Source: an uncultured Bacteroidales bacterium (GTDB lineage Bacteria; Bacteroidota; Bacteroidia; Bacteroidales; Bacteroidaceae). Taken from it: 17,394 bases of DNA. The notes beneath the pieces were generated by a model. It was not told the origin of the DNA and made no database searches. It saw only the letters and a list, made by a program, of their open reading frames with translations. Both the position numbers and the translations under genes were made by a program. The DNA is taken from the NCBI GenBank assembly GCA_945837185.1, contig CAMAMZ010000028.1, positions 1 through 17,394 on the forward strand, written 5' to 3'. Positions within the stretch are counted from its first letter, which is position 1; each line of letters starts with the position of its first letter. Of the stretch, positions 1-8,484 are shown one piece after another.

Positions 1-2563
1 AACTTATAGTGAGTTTCTCTTCCCCCTCCTCCTTATGCAATGTAAGTAGTCTAACGGGTTGTCGGCTATCCTGTGCTCCTTCTTCCGTTTCAGCTACGGC
101 TGTTGCCTCATCAGATGCCAACATATATTCGCAGAGTGCATCCTCTACATAAGTTTGTATAGCTCGCTTCATGGGGCGTGCACCAAACTGCACATCATAA
201 CCTTTTTCAGTGATGAACGATTTTGCTGCGTCGGTCAGTTCAACCTGATAACCTAATGCCGCAATACGTTGGTTGAGGGCTGCCAGTTCAATCTCAATAA
301 TCTGTTGGATGGCTGCACGATCCAATTGGTCGAAGGTGATAATCTCATCCAAACGGTTCAGAAATTCTGGAGCAAATTGCTTGCTGAGACTCTTCTGAAC
401 AATACCGCGGGCATATTCCTTATCCTTTTCATCCATGTTCCATCCTTTGGCATTACCGGCATTAAAGCCTACACCCCTGCCAAACTCTTTCAATTGGCGC
501 GTACCAGCATTAGAAGTCATGATGATAATCGTATTGCGGAAATCTATCAGTCGCCCATTGCCATCTGTCATCCTACCTTCATCAAGCACCTGGAGCAACA
601 TGTTGAACACATTACCGTGTGCCTTCTCAATCTCGTCGAGCAACACGATAGAGTAGGGGTGGCGCCGCACACGTTCCGTCAGTTGTCCTCCCTCATTATA
701 GCCCACATATCCCGGAGGTGCTCCTACAAGACGCGAGGTGTTGAAACTCTCTGCATATTCGCTCATATCGATACGAATCAAGGCATCGTCAGAGCCGAAG
801 AGATAACGCGCCAGCTGTTTAGCCAAATAGGTTTTTCCCACGCCCGTAGGTCCTAAAAACATAAACACGCCAATAGGATGGTTGGCATCCTTCAAACCAA
901 TACGGTTGCGCATAATGGCCTTGGTAACCTTTTCTATAGCCTTGTCTTGCGCTATAACCTTTTGGCGCAAAACATCAGGCATTGCCAGCAAACGCACCGA
1001 TTCCTTCTCCGCCATTCTTTGAACAGGAATACCCGTCATCGTTGCTACCACCTGAGCAATATCGGTCTCTGTCACTTCACCGCGCATTTCCTTTGAGTCG
1101 TTCTTCCAGCGTTCCTGAATCTCCTTCAACTCATGTTCCAGCGTCTTCTGCTGATCGCGGTAACTGGCAGCCAACTCAAAGTTCTGTTGCTTCACAGCCG
1201 CCTTCTTCTTTTCGATGGCAGCAGCCAGCTGTATTTCTTTTTCCTTTATCTCCGGTGAAAGTTGTACACTGGCAAGGTGCACCCGAGCACCAGCCTCATC
1301 AAGGGCATCAATGGCTTTGTCTGGAAAGAAGCGGTCGTTCACATAACGCCCTGTCAGTTTGACGCACGCCTCAAGGGCCTTGTCGTGATAGTTAACATGA
1401 TGGTGCGCTTCATACCTGTCTTTCACGTTTTTCAGAATCTGTAATGTCTCCTCCTCCGTAGTAGGTTCAACCATAATCTTCTGGAATCGTCGTTCCAAAG
1501 CACCATCCTTCTCGATAGAATTACGGTATTCGTCAAGAGTCGTAGCACCTATACATTGTATGGTGCCCCGTGCCAAGGCAGGTTTCATGATGTTGGCGGC
1601 ATCCATACTGCCCGGTGTGCTTCCTGCACCGATGATTGTATGAATCTCGTCGATAAACACTAAAATATCAGGGTTTTGCTCCAGTTCTTTCAGAAGGGCC
1701 CGCAGGCGTTCCTCAAACTGTCCGCGAAACTTTGTACCTGCCACAATAGCAGTCATATCCAGGTTCACAATCCGTTTGCCATAAAGAATAGGTGATGTCT
1801 TGCGCTGCGCGATAAGCTGTGCCAACCCTTCCACAATGGCACTTTTTCCCACGCCCGGTTCACCAATGAGGATAGGGTTGTTCTTTTTGCGTCGGCACAG
1901 AATCTCTGTAAGGCGATGTATTTCCTTCTCCCTTCCCACGATAGGGTCGAGTTTACCGGCATTGGCAGCCGCTGTAAGGTCGAAAGAAAAATTATCGAGC
2001 ATAGGTGTTTTGCTTTGTTTCGTGTCGGAGAGTGTGACAGATTGTCGGTTAGAAGCCGAATAACCAGCCTTTTCTGTCTCATCCTCATCATCAGCCATGT
2101 CAATTCCATCCACAACCTCCTCACGTGACAATTGGTTGTGCAGAAATTCTTTAGCTTGTTCGTAATTCAGATGGTTGTCGTTGAGTATCATCTTTGCTTT
2201 TGAATTGATTTGGTTGTCTAAAATGGCGAGCAACAGGTGCTCGGTGCCTATTAACGACTGTTGGAGCTGCCGCGCCTCATGTACTGCCAAACAAAGCAGT
2301 CCTTGAACCTCCAAGCTCATCGAAGGACTTTCGCTCATATTCGCTCTTTCAGTCATAGTAAGGAAGAAATCGTTTAAAGCACTGCGAATACTTGAAACGT
2401 CTATCTCTAAGCGCTTAAACATCTTTCCCAGTAGTTCATTATGCTCACATAAGATGCCCAGCAGCAAATGCTCCGGAACCACCTTGGAACAGGCTTGTCG
2501 TACAGCCTCATCGTGCGAGAAAAGTACTACTTTGTCAAAATGTGCAGAAAACTTATGAATCAT
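1..2563 (-). CDS. clpC: ATP-dependent Clp protease ATP-binding subunit ClpC (3' end beyond window)
   Basis: AAA+ unfoldase of the ClpC group, which unfolds proteins and feeds them to ClpP in the cytoplasm. The frame is open from an ATG at 2563 to base 1, giving 854 visible residues with no stop; the family usually runs about 820-860, so only the extreme C-terminus is missing. Seen in order: a duplicated Clp N-domain (about residues 1-145), a first AAA module with Walker A GEPGVGKS (bases about 1841-1864), a middle domain with a UVR-like stretch (ELAASYRDQQ), and a second AAA module with Walker A GPTGVGKT (about 830-853). A VGF tripeptide follows in the second module, as in the ClpP-docking loop of ClpC proteins, so a ClpP partner is expected. 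The tail after the C-terminal domain is acidic and seems longer than I recall for relatives. ClpB is less likely because its long coiled-coil middle domain is absent. No clear promoter was found upstream; the neighbouring MORN gene is divergent. Confidence 0.95.
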   Translation of the reverse strand, partial: MIHKFSAHFDKVVLFSHDEAVRQACSKVVPEHLLLGILCEHNELLGKMFKRLEIDVSSIRSALNDFFLTMTERANMSESPSMSLEVQGLLCLAVHEARQLQQSLIGTEHLLLAILDNQINSKAKMILNDNHLNYEQAKEFLHNQLSREEVVDGIDMADDEDETEKAGYSASNRQSVTLSDTKQSKTPMLDNFSFDLTAAANAGKLDPIVGREKEIHRLTEILCRRKKNNPILIGEPGVGKSAIVEGLAQLIAQRKTSPILYGKRIVNLDMTAIVAGTKFRGQFEERLRALLKELEQNPDILVFIDEIHTIIGAGSTPGSMDAANIMKPALARGTIQCIGATTLDEYRNSIEKDGALERRFQKIMVEPTTEEETLQILKNVKDRYEAHHHVNYHDKALEACVKLTGRYVNDRFFPDKAIDALDEAGARVHLASVQLSPEIKEKEIQLAAAIEKKKAAVKQQNFELAASYRDQQKTLEHELKEIQERWKNDSKEMRGEVTETDIAQVVATMTGIPVQRMAEKESVRLLAMPDVLRQKVIAQDKAIEKVTKAIMRNRIGLKDANHPIGVFMFLGPTGVGKTYLAKQLARYLFGSDDALIRIDMSEYAESFNTSRLVGAPPGYVGYNEGGQLTERVRRHPYSIVLLDEIEKAHGNVFNMLLQVLDEGRMTDGNGRLIDFRNTIIIMTSNAGTRQLKEFGRGVGFNAGNAKGWNMDEKDKEYARGIVQKSLSKQFAPEFLNRLDEIITFDQLDRAAIQQIIEIELAALNQRIAALGYQVELTDAAKSFITEKGYDVQFGARPMKRAIQTYVEDALCEYMLASDEATAVAETEEGAQDSRQPVRLLTLHKEEGEEKLTIS

Positions 2564-2726
2564 ATTTCTACCTGTATTGTCGAAGTGTTTGATACGTCTC
2601 TGTCTGTAAGATGCAAATGTCGTGCCAAAGAAAAAGTGTATAGAATTGTCATGCAGGTTTGGTGGCGAGGCAAATGTGCGTAAAAGGCAAAAACATGGGC
2701 ATGCTTGTTTATTTTTGGAAATATAT

Positions 2727-2757
2727 TTTGCCGTTTCCGTGATTTTTACTAATTTTG
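2727..2757 (+). promoter_or_regulatory. Bacteroidales-type promoter upstream of the MORN gene
   Basis: TTTG at 2727-2730 and TAATTTTG at 2750-2757 are separated by 19 bp. This matches the published Bacteroides sigma-ABfr pattern (-33 TTTG, -7 TAnnTTTG) exactly. Transcription would begin near 2764, leaving a short leader before the GTG start at 2783. It lies in the 219-bp divergent spacer 2564-2782. The rest of that spacer shows nothing I can name, and I could not find an equally good site facing clpC. The match is seen; activity is inferred. Confidence 0.7.
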
Positions 2758-2782
2758 GACAATAATTAAAACCGACACTATT

Positions 2783-3904
2783 GTGAAGTTCAAAATATTG
2801 TTTTTGTGGTCTTGTTTGTTTCCACTATGCCTTTTTGCCCAAAAGGTGTCAATGGGTTCATGTACAACGACAGATGGGGGGCAATATAAAGGAGAAATGT
2901 TAGGTGGCAAACCACATGGCAAGGGTAACACTCTTTATCCTAATGGCGATTCTTACCAAGGCGAATATGTGAAGGGAAGAAGGCAAGGATATGGCGTTTA
3001 CACTTTTGCCGATGGAGAGAAATATGAGGGTCAATGGTTTCAGGGTCACCAGCACGGTAAGGGTACCTATTATTTCCTTACCAATAATAAATATGTAGGT
3101 CTGTGGTTTGTCGATGAACAGCAGGGGCATGGCATTATGTATTATTATAATGGCGACCGCTATGAGGGTAATTGGTATAAAGACAAACGGCAGGGAAAAG
3201 GTCGTTACACCTTTGCCAATGGCGCTTATTATAACGGCAATTGGCAAGATGACAAGAAATCGGGCAAAGGCTTCTTTGACTGGGGTGATGGCACAACCTA
3301 CGATGGTACATGGCTCGACAACCAGCGCTCTGGAAAAGGAACATTCAAATATGCCGATGGCGATGTGTATATAGGCGAATGGAAAGAGGATATCCAAAAC
3401 GGAAAAGGAATCTACCGTTTCCAGAATGGTGACTATTATGAAGGGCAATATGTGCAGGGTGAACGAACCGGTGAGGGCATCTTCAAGCATGCCAATGGCG
3501 ACCGTTATGTAGGTCGATTCCAAGAAGGGGAGAAGAGTGGTTTCGGTACGTTCTACTGGACAAATGGTGATACCTATGTAGGCAACTGGGTTGACGATAA
3601 ACAAAATGGTACCGGCAAGTTGACCAAAAAGAATGGCGATGTCTATGAAGGCTCTTTCTTGAATGGACAGTTGCATGGCGAGGCTGTTATCCATTATGCC
3701 TCTGGCGCCCGCTTCAAGGGAAGTTATAACAAAGGACTGCGCCATGGTCCTGCCATTGAGGAGGACAAAGATGGTACACGGTTCGAAGGCTCCTACGAAA
3801 ATGGGAAACGTAACGGACGCTATGTGGAAAAAGACCGAAATGGGAAGATCCTATCACAAGGGGAATATCGCCAAGGTCGGTGCTATCCCAACAAATCAAA
3901 ATAA
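2783..3904 (+). CDS. Secreted MORN-repeat protein (14 tandem repeats)
   Basis: A 373-residue protein built almost wholly of MORN repeats. Residues 1-20 form a signal peptide (MKFK, hydrophobic core, then LFA before Q), predicting export to the periplasm or surface. Residues 34-355 divide without gaps into 14 units of exactly 23 residues following Y-x-G-x-W/Y-x(5-6)-G-x-G, mostly ending in NGD or DGD. A partial unit and a basic tail close the protein. Units 12-14 are the most degenerate. MORN arrays form extended beta-hairpin rods that bind proteins or lipids in some eukaryotes; in bacteria their role is mostly unknown, and nothing catalytic is seen here. The start is GTG, chosen because it gives the signal peptide directly downstream of a good promoter. 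glgB follows after 100 bp with no clear terminator, so co-transcription is possible. Repeat family is certain; function is not assigned. Confidence 0.9.
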   Translation: MKFKILFLWSCLFPLCLFAQKVSMGSCTTTDGGQYKGEMLGGKPHGKGNTLYPNGDSYQGEYVKGRRQGYGVYTFADGEKYEGQWFQGHQHGKGTYYFLTNNKYVGLWFVDEQQGHGIMYYYNGDRYEGNWYKDKRQGKGRYTFANGAYYNGNWQDDKKSGKGFFDWGDGTTYDGTWLDNQRSGKGTFKYADGDVYIGEWKEDIQNGKGIYRFQNGDYYEGQYVQGERTGEGIFKHANGDRYVGRFQEGEKSGFGTFYWTNGDTYVGNWVDDKQNGTGKLTKKNGDVYEGSFLNGQLHGEAVIHYASGARFKGSYNKGLRHGPAIEEDKDGTRFEGSYENGKRNGRYVEKDRNGKILSQGEYRQGRCYPNKSK

Positions 3905-4004
3905 TAATCCGTCATCACAACAAAGAACGCTATTCCGAACAAGAGGCGTTGTGTTTCATAACAATACTATAGAAACTTTTAGGTCATAATTAAATACAAG
4001 CATT

Positions 4005-6092
4005 ATGGTTGCAACAAAGAAAGACGCTGCTCCGAAAGTCAAACAATGTAAGTCGGCTTCGGTGAAAAGAAAACCTTGTGTTCCTAAACACATAGGCATT
4101 GTGAAAAACGATATGTATCTGGAACCCTATGAAGATGCTATTCGTGGACGCCATGAGTATGTATTGGGAAAAATCGGACAACTGACAGCAAAAGGCAAAA
4201 CAACGCTCAGTGAGTTTGCCAATGGACACGACTACTTCGGATTGCATAAAACAGAGAAAGGATGGGTGTTCCGTGAGTGGGCTCCCAACGCCACAGATAT
4301 TTATTTGGTGGGCGACTTCAATGAATGGCAGGAAAAGGAAAAGTATCGCTGCAAGCGCATCAAAGGCACCGACAATTGGGAGTTGAAACTCCCGGCCAAA
4401 TATATGAAGCATGGCGACCTTTATAAGATGCATGTATATTGGGAAGGGGGCAATGGTGAACGTGTTCCGGCATGGGCACAGCGCGTAGTGCAGGATGATG
4501 TCACCAAGATTTTCTCAGCACAGGTGTGGGCACCCGAAACGCCTTACAAGTGGAAGAAAACAACCTTCAAACCCAGTGTCAATCCGCTCCTCATCTATGA
4601 ATGCCATATCGGTATGGGTCAGGATGCGGAAAAAGTGGGCACCTACCGCGAGTTTAAAGAGAATGTGTTGCCACGCATCGTAGAGGATGGCTACAACTGC
4701 ATCCAGATTATGGCTATCCAGGAACATCCTTATTATGGCAGTTTCGGCTACCATGTGAGCTCTTTCTTTGCAGCATCGTCACGCTTCGGTACGCCCGAAG
4801 ATTTGAAGGAACTTATCGATGAGGCACACAAGAACGGCATAGCGGTCATCATGGATATTGTGCATTCGCATGCCGTAAAGAACGAGTTGGAAGGATTGGG
4901 CAATTTAGCTGGCGATCCTAACCAGTATTTCTATCCCGGCGACCGCCATACGCATCCAGCTTGGGATTCGCTCTGCTTTGACTATGGCAAGAACGAGGTG
5001 ATTCATTTCTTGCTCTCCAATTGTAAGTTCTGGATGACGGAGTTCCATTTCGATGGCTTCCGTTTCGATGGCGTCACTTCTATGCTGTATTATAGCCATG
5101 GCCTCGGAGAGGCTTTTACCAACTATGGCGACTATTTCAATGGGCACCAGGACGACAATGCCATTTGCTATCTTACCCTTGCCAACCTGTTGATTCATGA
5201 GGTGAATCCTAAAGCCATCACCATTGCCGAAGAGGTGAGTGGCATGCCGGGATTGGCAGCTAAGTTCGAAGATGGCGGCTATGGCTTTGACTATCGTATG
5301 GCTATGAACATACCCGATTTCTGGATCAAGACCATCAAGGAACTGAAAGATGAAGACTGGAAACCGAGCTCTATCTTCTGGGAGGTAAAGAACCGACGTG
5401 CCGACGAAAAGACCATCTCTTATTGCGAGTCGCACGACCAGGCATTGGTGGGCGACAAAACCATCATCTTCCGTCTTATTGATGCAGATATGTACTGGCA
5501 TTTCAAGAAAGGCGATGAGAACTTCATGGCGCATAGAGGAATTGCCCTGCATAAGATGATTCGTTTGGTAACGGCATCTACCATCAACGGTGGTTACCTG
5601 AACTTCATGGGCAATGAGTTCGGTCATCCGGAGTGGATTGATTTCCCGCGCGAAGGAAACGGCTGGAGCCATAAGTATGCACGCCGCCAATGGAACCTCG
5701 TTGACAATCCGGAACTCGACTACCAGTATTTGGGCAATTTCGACAAAGAGATGTTGCGGGTCATCAAGAGCGAAAAGAATATCAACAAAACACCTGTGCA
5801 GGAGATATGGCACAACGATGGTGACCAGATTCTTGCCTATATGCGTGGCGACCTCATCTTCGTGTTCAACTTCTCGCCCAACCGCTCCTATACCGACTAT
5901 GGCTTTATCGTACCGGCTGGTTCGTATGAAGTGGTGCTCAATACCGATAATCCAGCATTTGGAGGCAATGGCTTAACCGATGATACGGTAGAGCATTTCA
6001 CCAACTACGATCCCATCTATGCTGCCGACCATAAAGAGTGGTTGCTCCTATATGTCCCGGCACGTTCGGCTGTTGTCTTGAGAAAAAAGTAA
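4005..6092 (+). CDS. glgB: 1,4-alpha-glucan branching enzyme, eukaryotic-like type
   Basis: Glycogen branching enzyme (EC 2.4.1.18, GH13), which cuts alpha-1,4 chains and re-attaches them by alpha-1,6 links in the cytoplasm. It has 695 residues: a Lys-rich N-terminal extension (about 1-50), a CBM48-type domain (around WVFREWAPNA), the GH13 barrel, and a C-terminal beta domain. Catalytic regions seen: I, DIVHSHA (284-290); II, GFRFDG with nucleophile D355; III, AEEVSG with acid E409; IV, ESHDQ with D478. Wording such as FRFDGVTSMLYYSHG, HDQALVGDKT and NFMGNEFGHPEWIDFPREGN is that of eukaryotic branching enzymes (GH13_8) rather than of the E. coli type (GH13_9). ATG start preceded by an A/T-rich leader. 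The MORN gene lies 100 bp upstream and a membrane-protein gene 10 bp downstream. No other glycogen gene is in the window. Family assignment is secure; the subfamily is judged by eye. Confidence 0.96.
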   Translation: MVATKKDAAPKVKQCKSASVKRKPCVPKHIGIVKNDMYLEPYEDAIRGRHEYVLGKIGQLTAKGKTTLSEFANGHDYFGLHKTEKGWVFREWAPNATDIYLVGDFNEWQEKEKYRCKRIKGTDNWELKLPAKYMKHGDLYKMHVYWEGGNGERVPAWAQRVVQDDVTKIFSAQVWAPETPYKWKKTTFKPSVNPLLIYECHIGMGQDAEKVGTYREFKENVLPRIVEDGYNCIQIMAIQEHPYYGSFGYHVSSFFAASSRFGTPEDLKELIDEAHKNGIAVIMDIVHSHAVKNELEGLGNLAGDPNQYFYPGDRHTHPAWDSLCFDYGKNEVIHFLLSNCKFWMTEFHFDGFRFDGVTSMLYYSHGLGEAFTNYGDYFNGHQDDNAICYLTLANLLIHEVNPKAITIAEEVSGMPGLAAKFEDGGYGFDYRMAMNIPDFWIKTIKELKDEDWKPSSIFWEVKNRRADEKTISYCESHDQALVGDKTIIFRLIDADMYWHFKKGDENFMAHRGIALHKMIRLVTASTINGGYLNFMGNEFGHPEWIDFPREGNGWSHKYARRQWNLVDNPELDYQYLGNFDKEMLRVIKSEKNINKTPVQEIWHNDGDQILAYMRGDLIFVFNFSPNRSYTDYGFIVPAGSYEVVLNTDNPAFGGNGLTDDTVEHFTNYDPIYAADHKEWLLLYVPARSAVVLRKK

Positions 6093-6102
6093 TCAATAGA
6101 AT

Positions 6103-7248
6103 ATGAAATATTCCATGAAGAATGGCACAGCCACCGTAAAGGTGGTTTGTGCCGTTCTGTTTTTGGTTTTCACCTTCTGTTTCTTATGTTGCTACCAGGG
6201 CGACATGCTGACCGTGTTGCAACATGTCTTGTCGGAAGGGAAAACACGTTATAATGTGTGGATAGGAGGTATCTTATTCACGCTCTTTTTCTATGTGTTG
6301 CAGCTGCTTGTGTATTGGCTCACCAAACTGTCGGGGGCATGGCATGCACTCACCTATTTCCCATCGGTGCTGTTGCTCACCATACTTACCGATGCGCAGT
6401 GCCACTCAGGCAAGTTGACCCTCGATCCCTGGTGGTGGCTAACACCGTTGCTCCTCATTATATATATAGGTGGGGTATGGGTGGCACGTGCTTATGAGCA
6501 GATACCTCCTTTGCGGAAGCATGTAGGTGTGCGACTCGATTTGTTATGGCAAAATTTACTTGTCATGCTCTGCCTTTTCTTTTTCGCAGGTGGAATGAGC
6601 AATGGTAATGATGTATATCACTATCGGGTGCATGCTGAGGCTTGTATCTTGCGCCATGATTACCAGGCAGCACTAAAAGTCGGAAAAAAGTCGTTGGCCA
6701 CCGACTCCAGTCTCACCATGATAAGGGCCTATGCCTTGGCCAAGGAAGGACTGTTAGGCGAGTGCCTGTTTGAATATCCTGTCGTGGGAGGCTCGCAAGT
6801 CTTGCTGCCTAACCAGCAATCCGTAAAATGGATGATGGTCGATGCCGGAACTACCTATCGCGACATGGGACTTGTCCTCCTCCAACCACTTTCGCCTTTA
6901 TGCTACCTCTCGTTTGTGGTGCGCCACCATTACGCAACGCCCATGGCCAAAGACTATCTGCTCATGGGCTATCTGTTAGACAAGCGGTTAGATGATTTTG
7001 CCAAGTGGGTTGGCAAATTCTATGCGTTAAATGACACGCTGCCCCAACACTACCGTGAGGCGTTAGTGTTGTATGGCCACCTTCGTTCACAACCAGTTGT
7101 CGACTATCACCATGCGGTCACAGAAGCAGATTTTGCCGATTACCAGCAGTTAGAACGTTCTGAACCCAACAACAAGGTGTTACGGCAAAATTTGTTGCGC
7201 GACACTTACGGCAATACCTATTGGTATTATTACGAATACGGCCTGTAG
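6103..7248 (+). CDS. Polytopic membrane protein, probable DUF6057 family
   Basis: A 381-residue protein of unknown function. Five likely transmembrane segments occupy the N-terminal half (about residues 11-31, 51-73, 82-97, 108-128 and 145-163). A soluble C-terminal half follows, starting with helices that look TPR-like (YHYRVHAEACILRHDYQAAL, then a second pair around 201-225). The C-terminus is aromatic (TYWYYYEYGL). The architecture and the ending resemble Bacteroidetes proteins labelled DUF6057, which I remember as longer, around 500 residues or more; this copy would then be short in the soluble part, though the frame shows no obvious break. It begins 10 bp after glgB and is almost certainly in the same transcript. 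It ends 16 bp from the convergent ruvC. Location in the inner membrane is inferred; no reaction can be proposed. Confidence 0.8.
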   Translation: MKYSMKNGTATVKVVCAVLFLVFTFCFLCCYQGDMLTVLQHVLSEGKTRYNVWIGGILFTLFFYVLQLLVYWLTKLSGAWHALTYFPSVLLLTILTDAQCHSGKLTLDPWWWLTPLLLIIYIGGVWVARAYEQIPPLRKHVGVRLDLLWQNLLVMLCLFFFAGGMSNGNDVYHYRVHAEACILRHDYQAALKVGKKSLATDSSLTMIRAYALAKEGLLGECLFEYPVVGGSQVLLPNQQSVKWMMVDAGTTYRDMGLVLLQPLSPLCYLSFVVRHHYATPMAKDYLLMGYLLDKRLDDFAKWVGKFYALNDTLPQHYREALVLYGHLRSQPVVDYHHAVTEADFADYQQLERSEPNNKVLRQNLLRDTYGNTYWYYYEYGL

Positions 7249-7264
7249 CACCTCACAAAAAAAA

Positions 7265-7843
7265 CTACGGTTTGGAATGGGTGTTGATTCTGGTGGCATT
7301 CCTATTGGCAAATTCCTTCCAGGAATTGTATTTATGGTCGCTCTGCGGTGTGTTGCGTTGCAAGAAATGACAATAGGCAGCAGCCAAGGCATCAGTAGCG
7401 TCCATAAACTTAGGCATGTCTTGCGCTTCCAGTTTCAACAAGCGTTGGAGCATGGCAGCCACCTGCTCCTTGCTTGCCTGCCCTTGACCGGTAATGGCCA
7501 TTTTTATTTTCAGCGGGGCATATTCGTGAATGGGCACATCATGACGTATGGCAGCAGCAATGGCCACCCCCTGCGCCCTTCCCAGTTTCAGCATCGACTG
7601 CACATTCTTACCGAAAAAAGGAGCCTCAATGGCCATCTCATCGGGCAGATAACTGTCTATGATGCCCGTAACACGTTCAAAAATCCTCCCCAATCGCAGA
7701 TATGGATCCGTCATTTTGCGCAAGTCAATCACACCCATGGCCAACACTGAAGCTTTGTTGCCCTGGGTGCGCAACACCCCATAACCCATCACATTAGTGC
7801 CAGGGTCAATGCCAAGAATAATCCGCTCCGCCTCGTTGTTCAT
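7265..7843 (-). CDS. ruvC: Crossover junction endodeoxyribonuclease RuvC
   Basis: Holliday-junction resolvase that works with the RuvAB branch-migration motor in recombination repair. The 192-residue length is normal with a short C-terminal extension. The acidic catalytic set is complete: D13 in GIDPGT, E73 in AIEAPFF, and D148 and D151 in DATDALA. KNVQSMLKLGRAQG is also typical. The ATG overlaps the stop of the upstream metallohydrolase by 4 bp (bases 7840-7843), a usual sign of translational coupling. It is the last gene of the rsmG operon. After its TAG the minus strand has eight T residues (7257-7264), but I see no convincing hairpin before them. Convergent with the DUF6057-like gene. Confidence 0.96.
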   Translation of the reverse strand: MNNEAERIILGIDPGTNVMGYGVLRTQGNKASVLAMGVIDLRKMTDPYLRLGRIFERVTGIIDSYLPDEMAIEAPFFGKNVQSMLKLGRAQGVAIAAAIRHDVPIHEYAPLKIKMAITGQGQASKEQVAAMLQRLLKLEAQDMPKFMDATDALAAAYCHFLQRNTPQSDHKYNSWKEFANRNATRINTHSKP

Positions 7844-8484
7844 CGGTCCAAATAGGGATTGCTGGCCAGTTCTTCACCGATGGTCGTTGCGGGTCCATGC
7901 CCCGGATAAACCTTCGTTTGGTCGGGCCACTGGCAGAGCATGCGCAAACTTTGGATAATCTGAAACATAGAGCCACCCTCAAAATCCGTGCGCCCTATGG
8001 AATGGCGGAACAAGGTGTCGCCCGAAAAGGCTGTGTGTTCTTCCGGACAATAGTAGAACACGCTGCCTGGTGAATGTCCGGGTGTTTCAATCACCTGCAA
8101 TCTGTGGTTGCCAAACACAATCACGTCTGTTCCGTCCAAGTATTTTCCTACTGCAGGCATATCGCCTTCTATCTCTATTCCTATAATATGCTTGGCCTGT
8201 ATAGGCAACTTCTCCATCAGAAAGCGGTCGGCCTTGTGCACCTCAGGCTGCAAACCATAAGTGTCAAACACCATCTTGTTTCCGAAATTATGGTCCACAT
8301 GCCCATGGGTAGCAATCAGATGCACGGGCTTCAGATGGTTTTCGCGGATGTAAGCCACGATAGCCGCCTTCTCTTCGGCGTAGAAAGCACCGCAATCACA
8401 GATTACACACTCCTGGGTTTCATCGCTGATAATGTAGCAGTTCTCCTGCAACATGTTACACTCTATACATTTGATTGTTAGCAT
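7840..8484 (-). CDS. Metallo-beta-lactamase-fold hydrolase, glyoxalase II-like
   Basis: A 214-residue cytoplasmic zinc hydrolase of the GloB/YcbL type. The metal-binding set is complete: HGHVDH with H60, H62, D64 and H65; H137 in TPGHSPGSV; D156 in FSGDTLF; and H196 in YPGHGP. The length fits the short GloB-like group, which lacks the full C-terminal glutathione-binding domain of true glyoxalase II, so the natural substrate (a thioester or other hydroxyacyl compound) is unknown. It starts inside the last 7 bp of rsmG and its stop overlaps the ruvC start by 4 bp, so it is the middle gene of a tightly coupled trio. There is no signal peptide. Superfamily is certain; specific substrate is not. 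Confidence 0.93.
   Translation of the reverse strand: MLTIKCIECNMLQENCYIISDETQECVICDCGAFYAEEKAAIVAYIRENHLKPVHLIATHGHVDHNFGNKMVFDTYGLQPEVHKADRFLMEKLPIQAKHIIGIEIEGDMPAVGKYLDGTDVIVFGNHRLQVIETPGHSPGSVFYYCPEEHTAFSGDTLFRHSIGRTDFEGGSMFQIIQSLRMLCQWPDQTKVYPGHGPATTIGEELASNPYLDR

Noticed and set aside
269..856. 195-codon plus-strand frame opposite clpC
   Set aside because: Antisense shadow over the second AAA module of clpC.
2564..2726. Promoter or heat-shock operator for clpC
   Set aside because: No TAnnTTTG box, CIRCE-like inverted repeat or CtsR-like direct repeat was found on the minus strand.
2900..3745. Long open frame of 281 codons on the minus strand opposite the MORN gene
   Set aside because: It is a by-product of the 69-bp repeat periodicity and Gly/Tyr-rich codons of the MORN gene; its translation has no recognisable domain and the plus-strand gene is certain.
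3905..4004. Terminator or promoter between the MORN gene and glgB
   Set aside because: AACGC/GCGTT pairing is only 5 bp with a 15-base loop, and no TAnnTTTG box is present, so nothing can be supported.
4905..5813. 302-codon open frame on the minus strand inside glgB
   Set aside because: Shadow of a long conserved gene; no domain and no promoter.
7213..7228. AATACC-TATT-GGTATT hairpin near the end of the DUF6057-like gene
   Set aside because: It lies within coding sequence for a Tyr-rich C-terminus, is A/T-rich with six pairs, and lacks a T tract.
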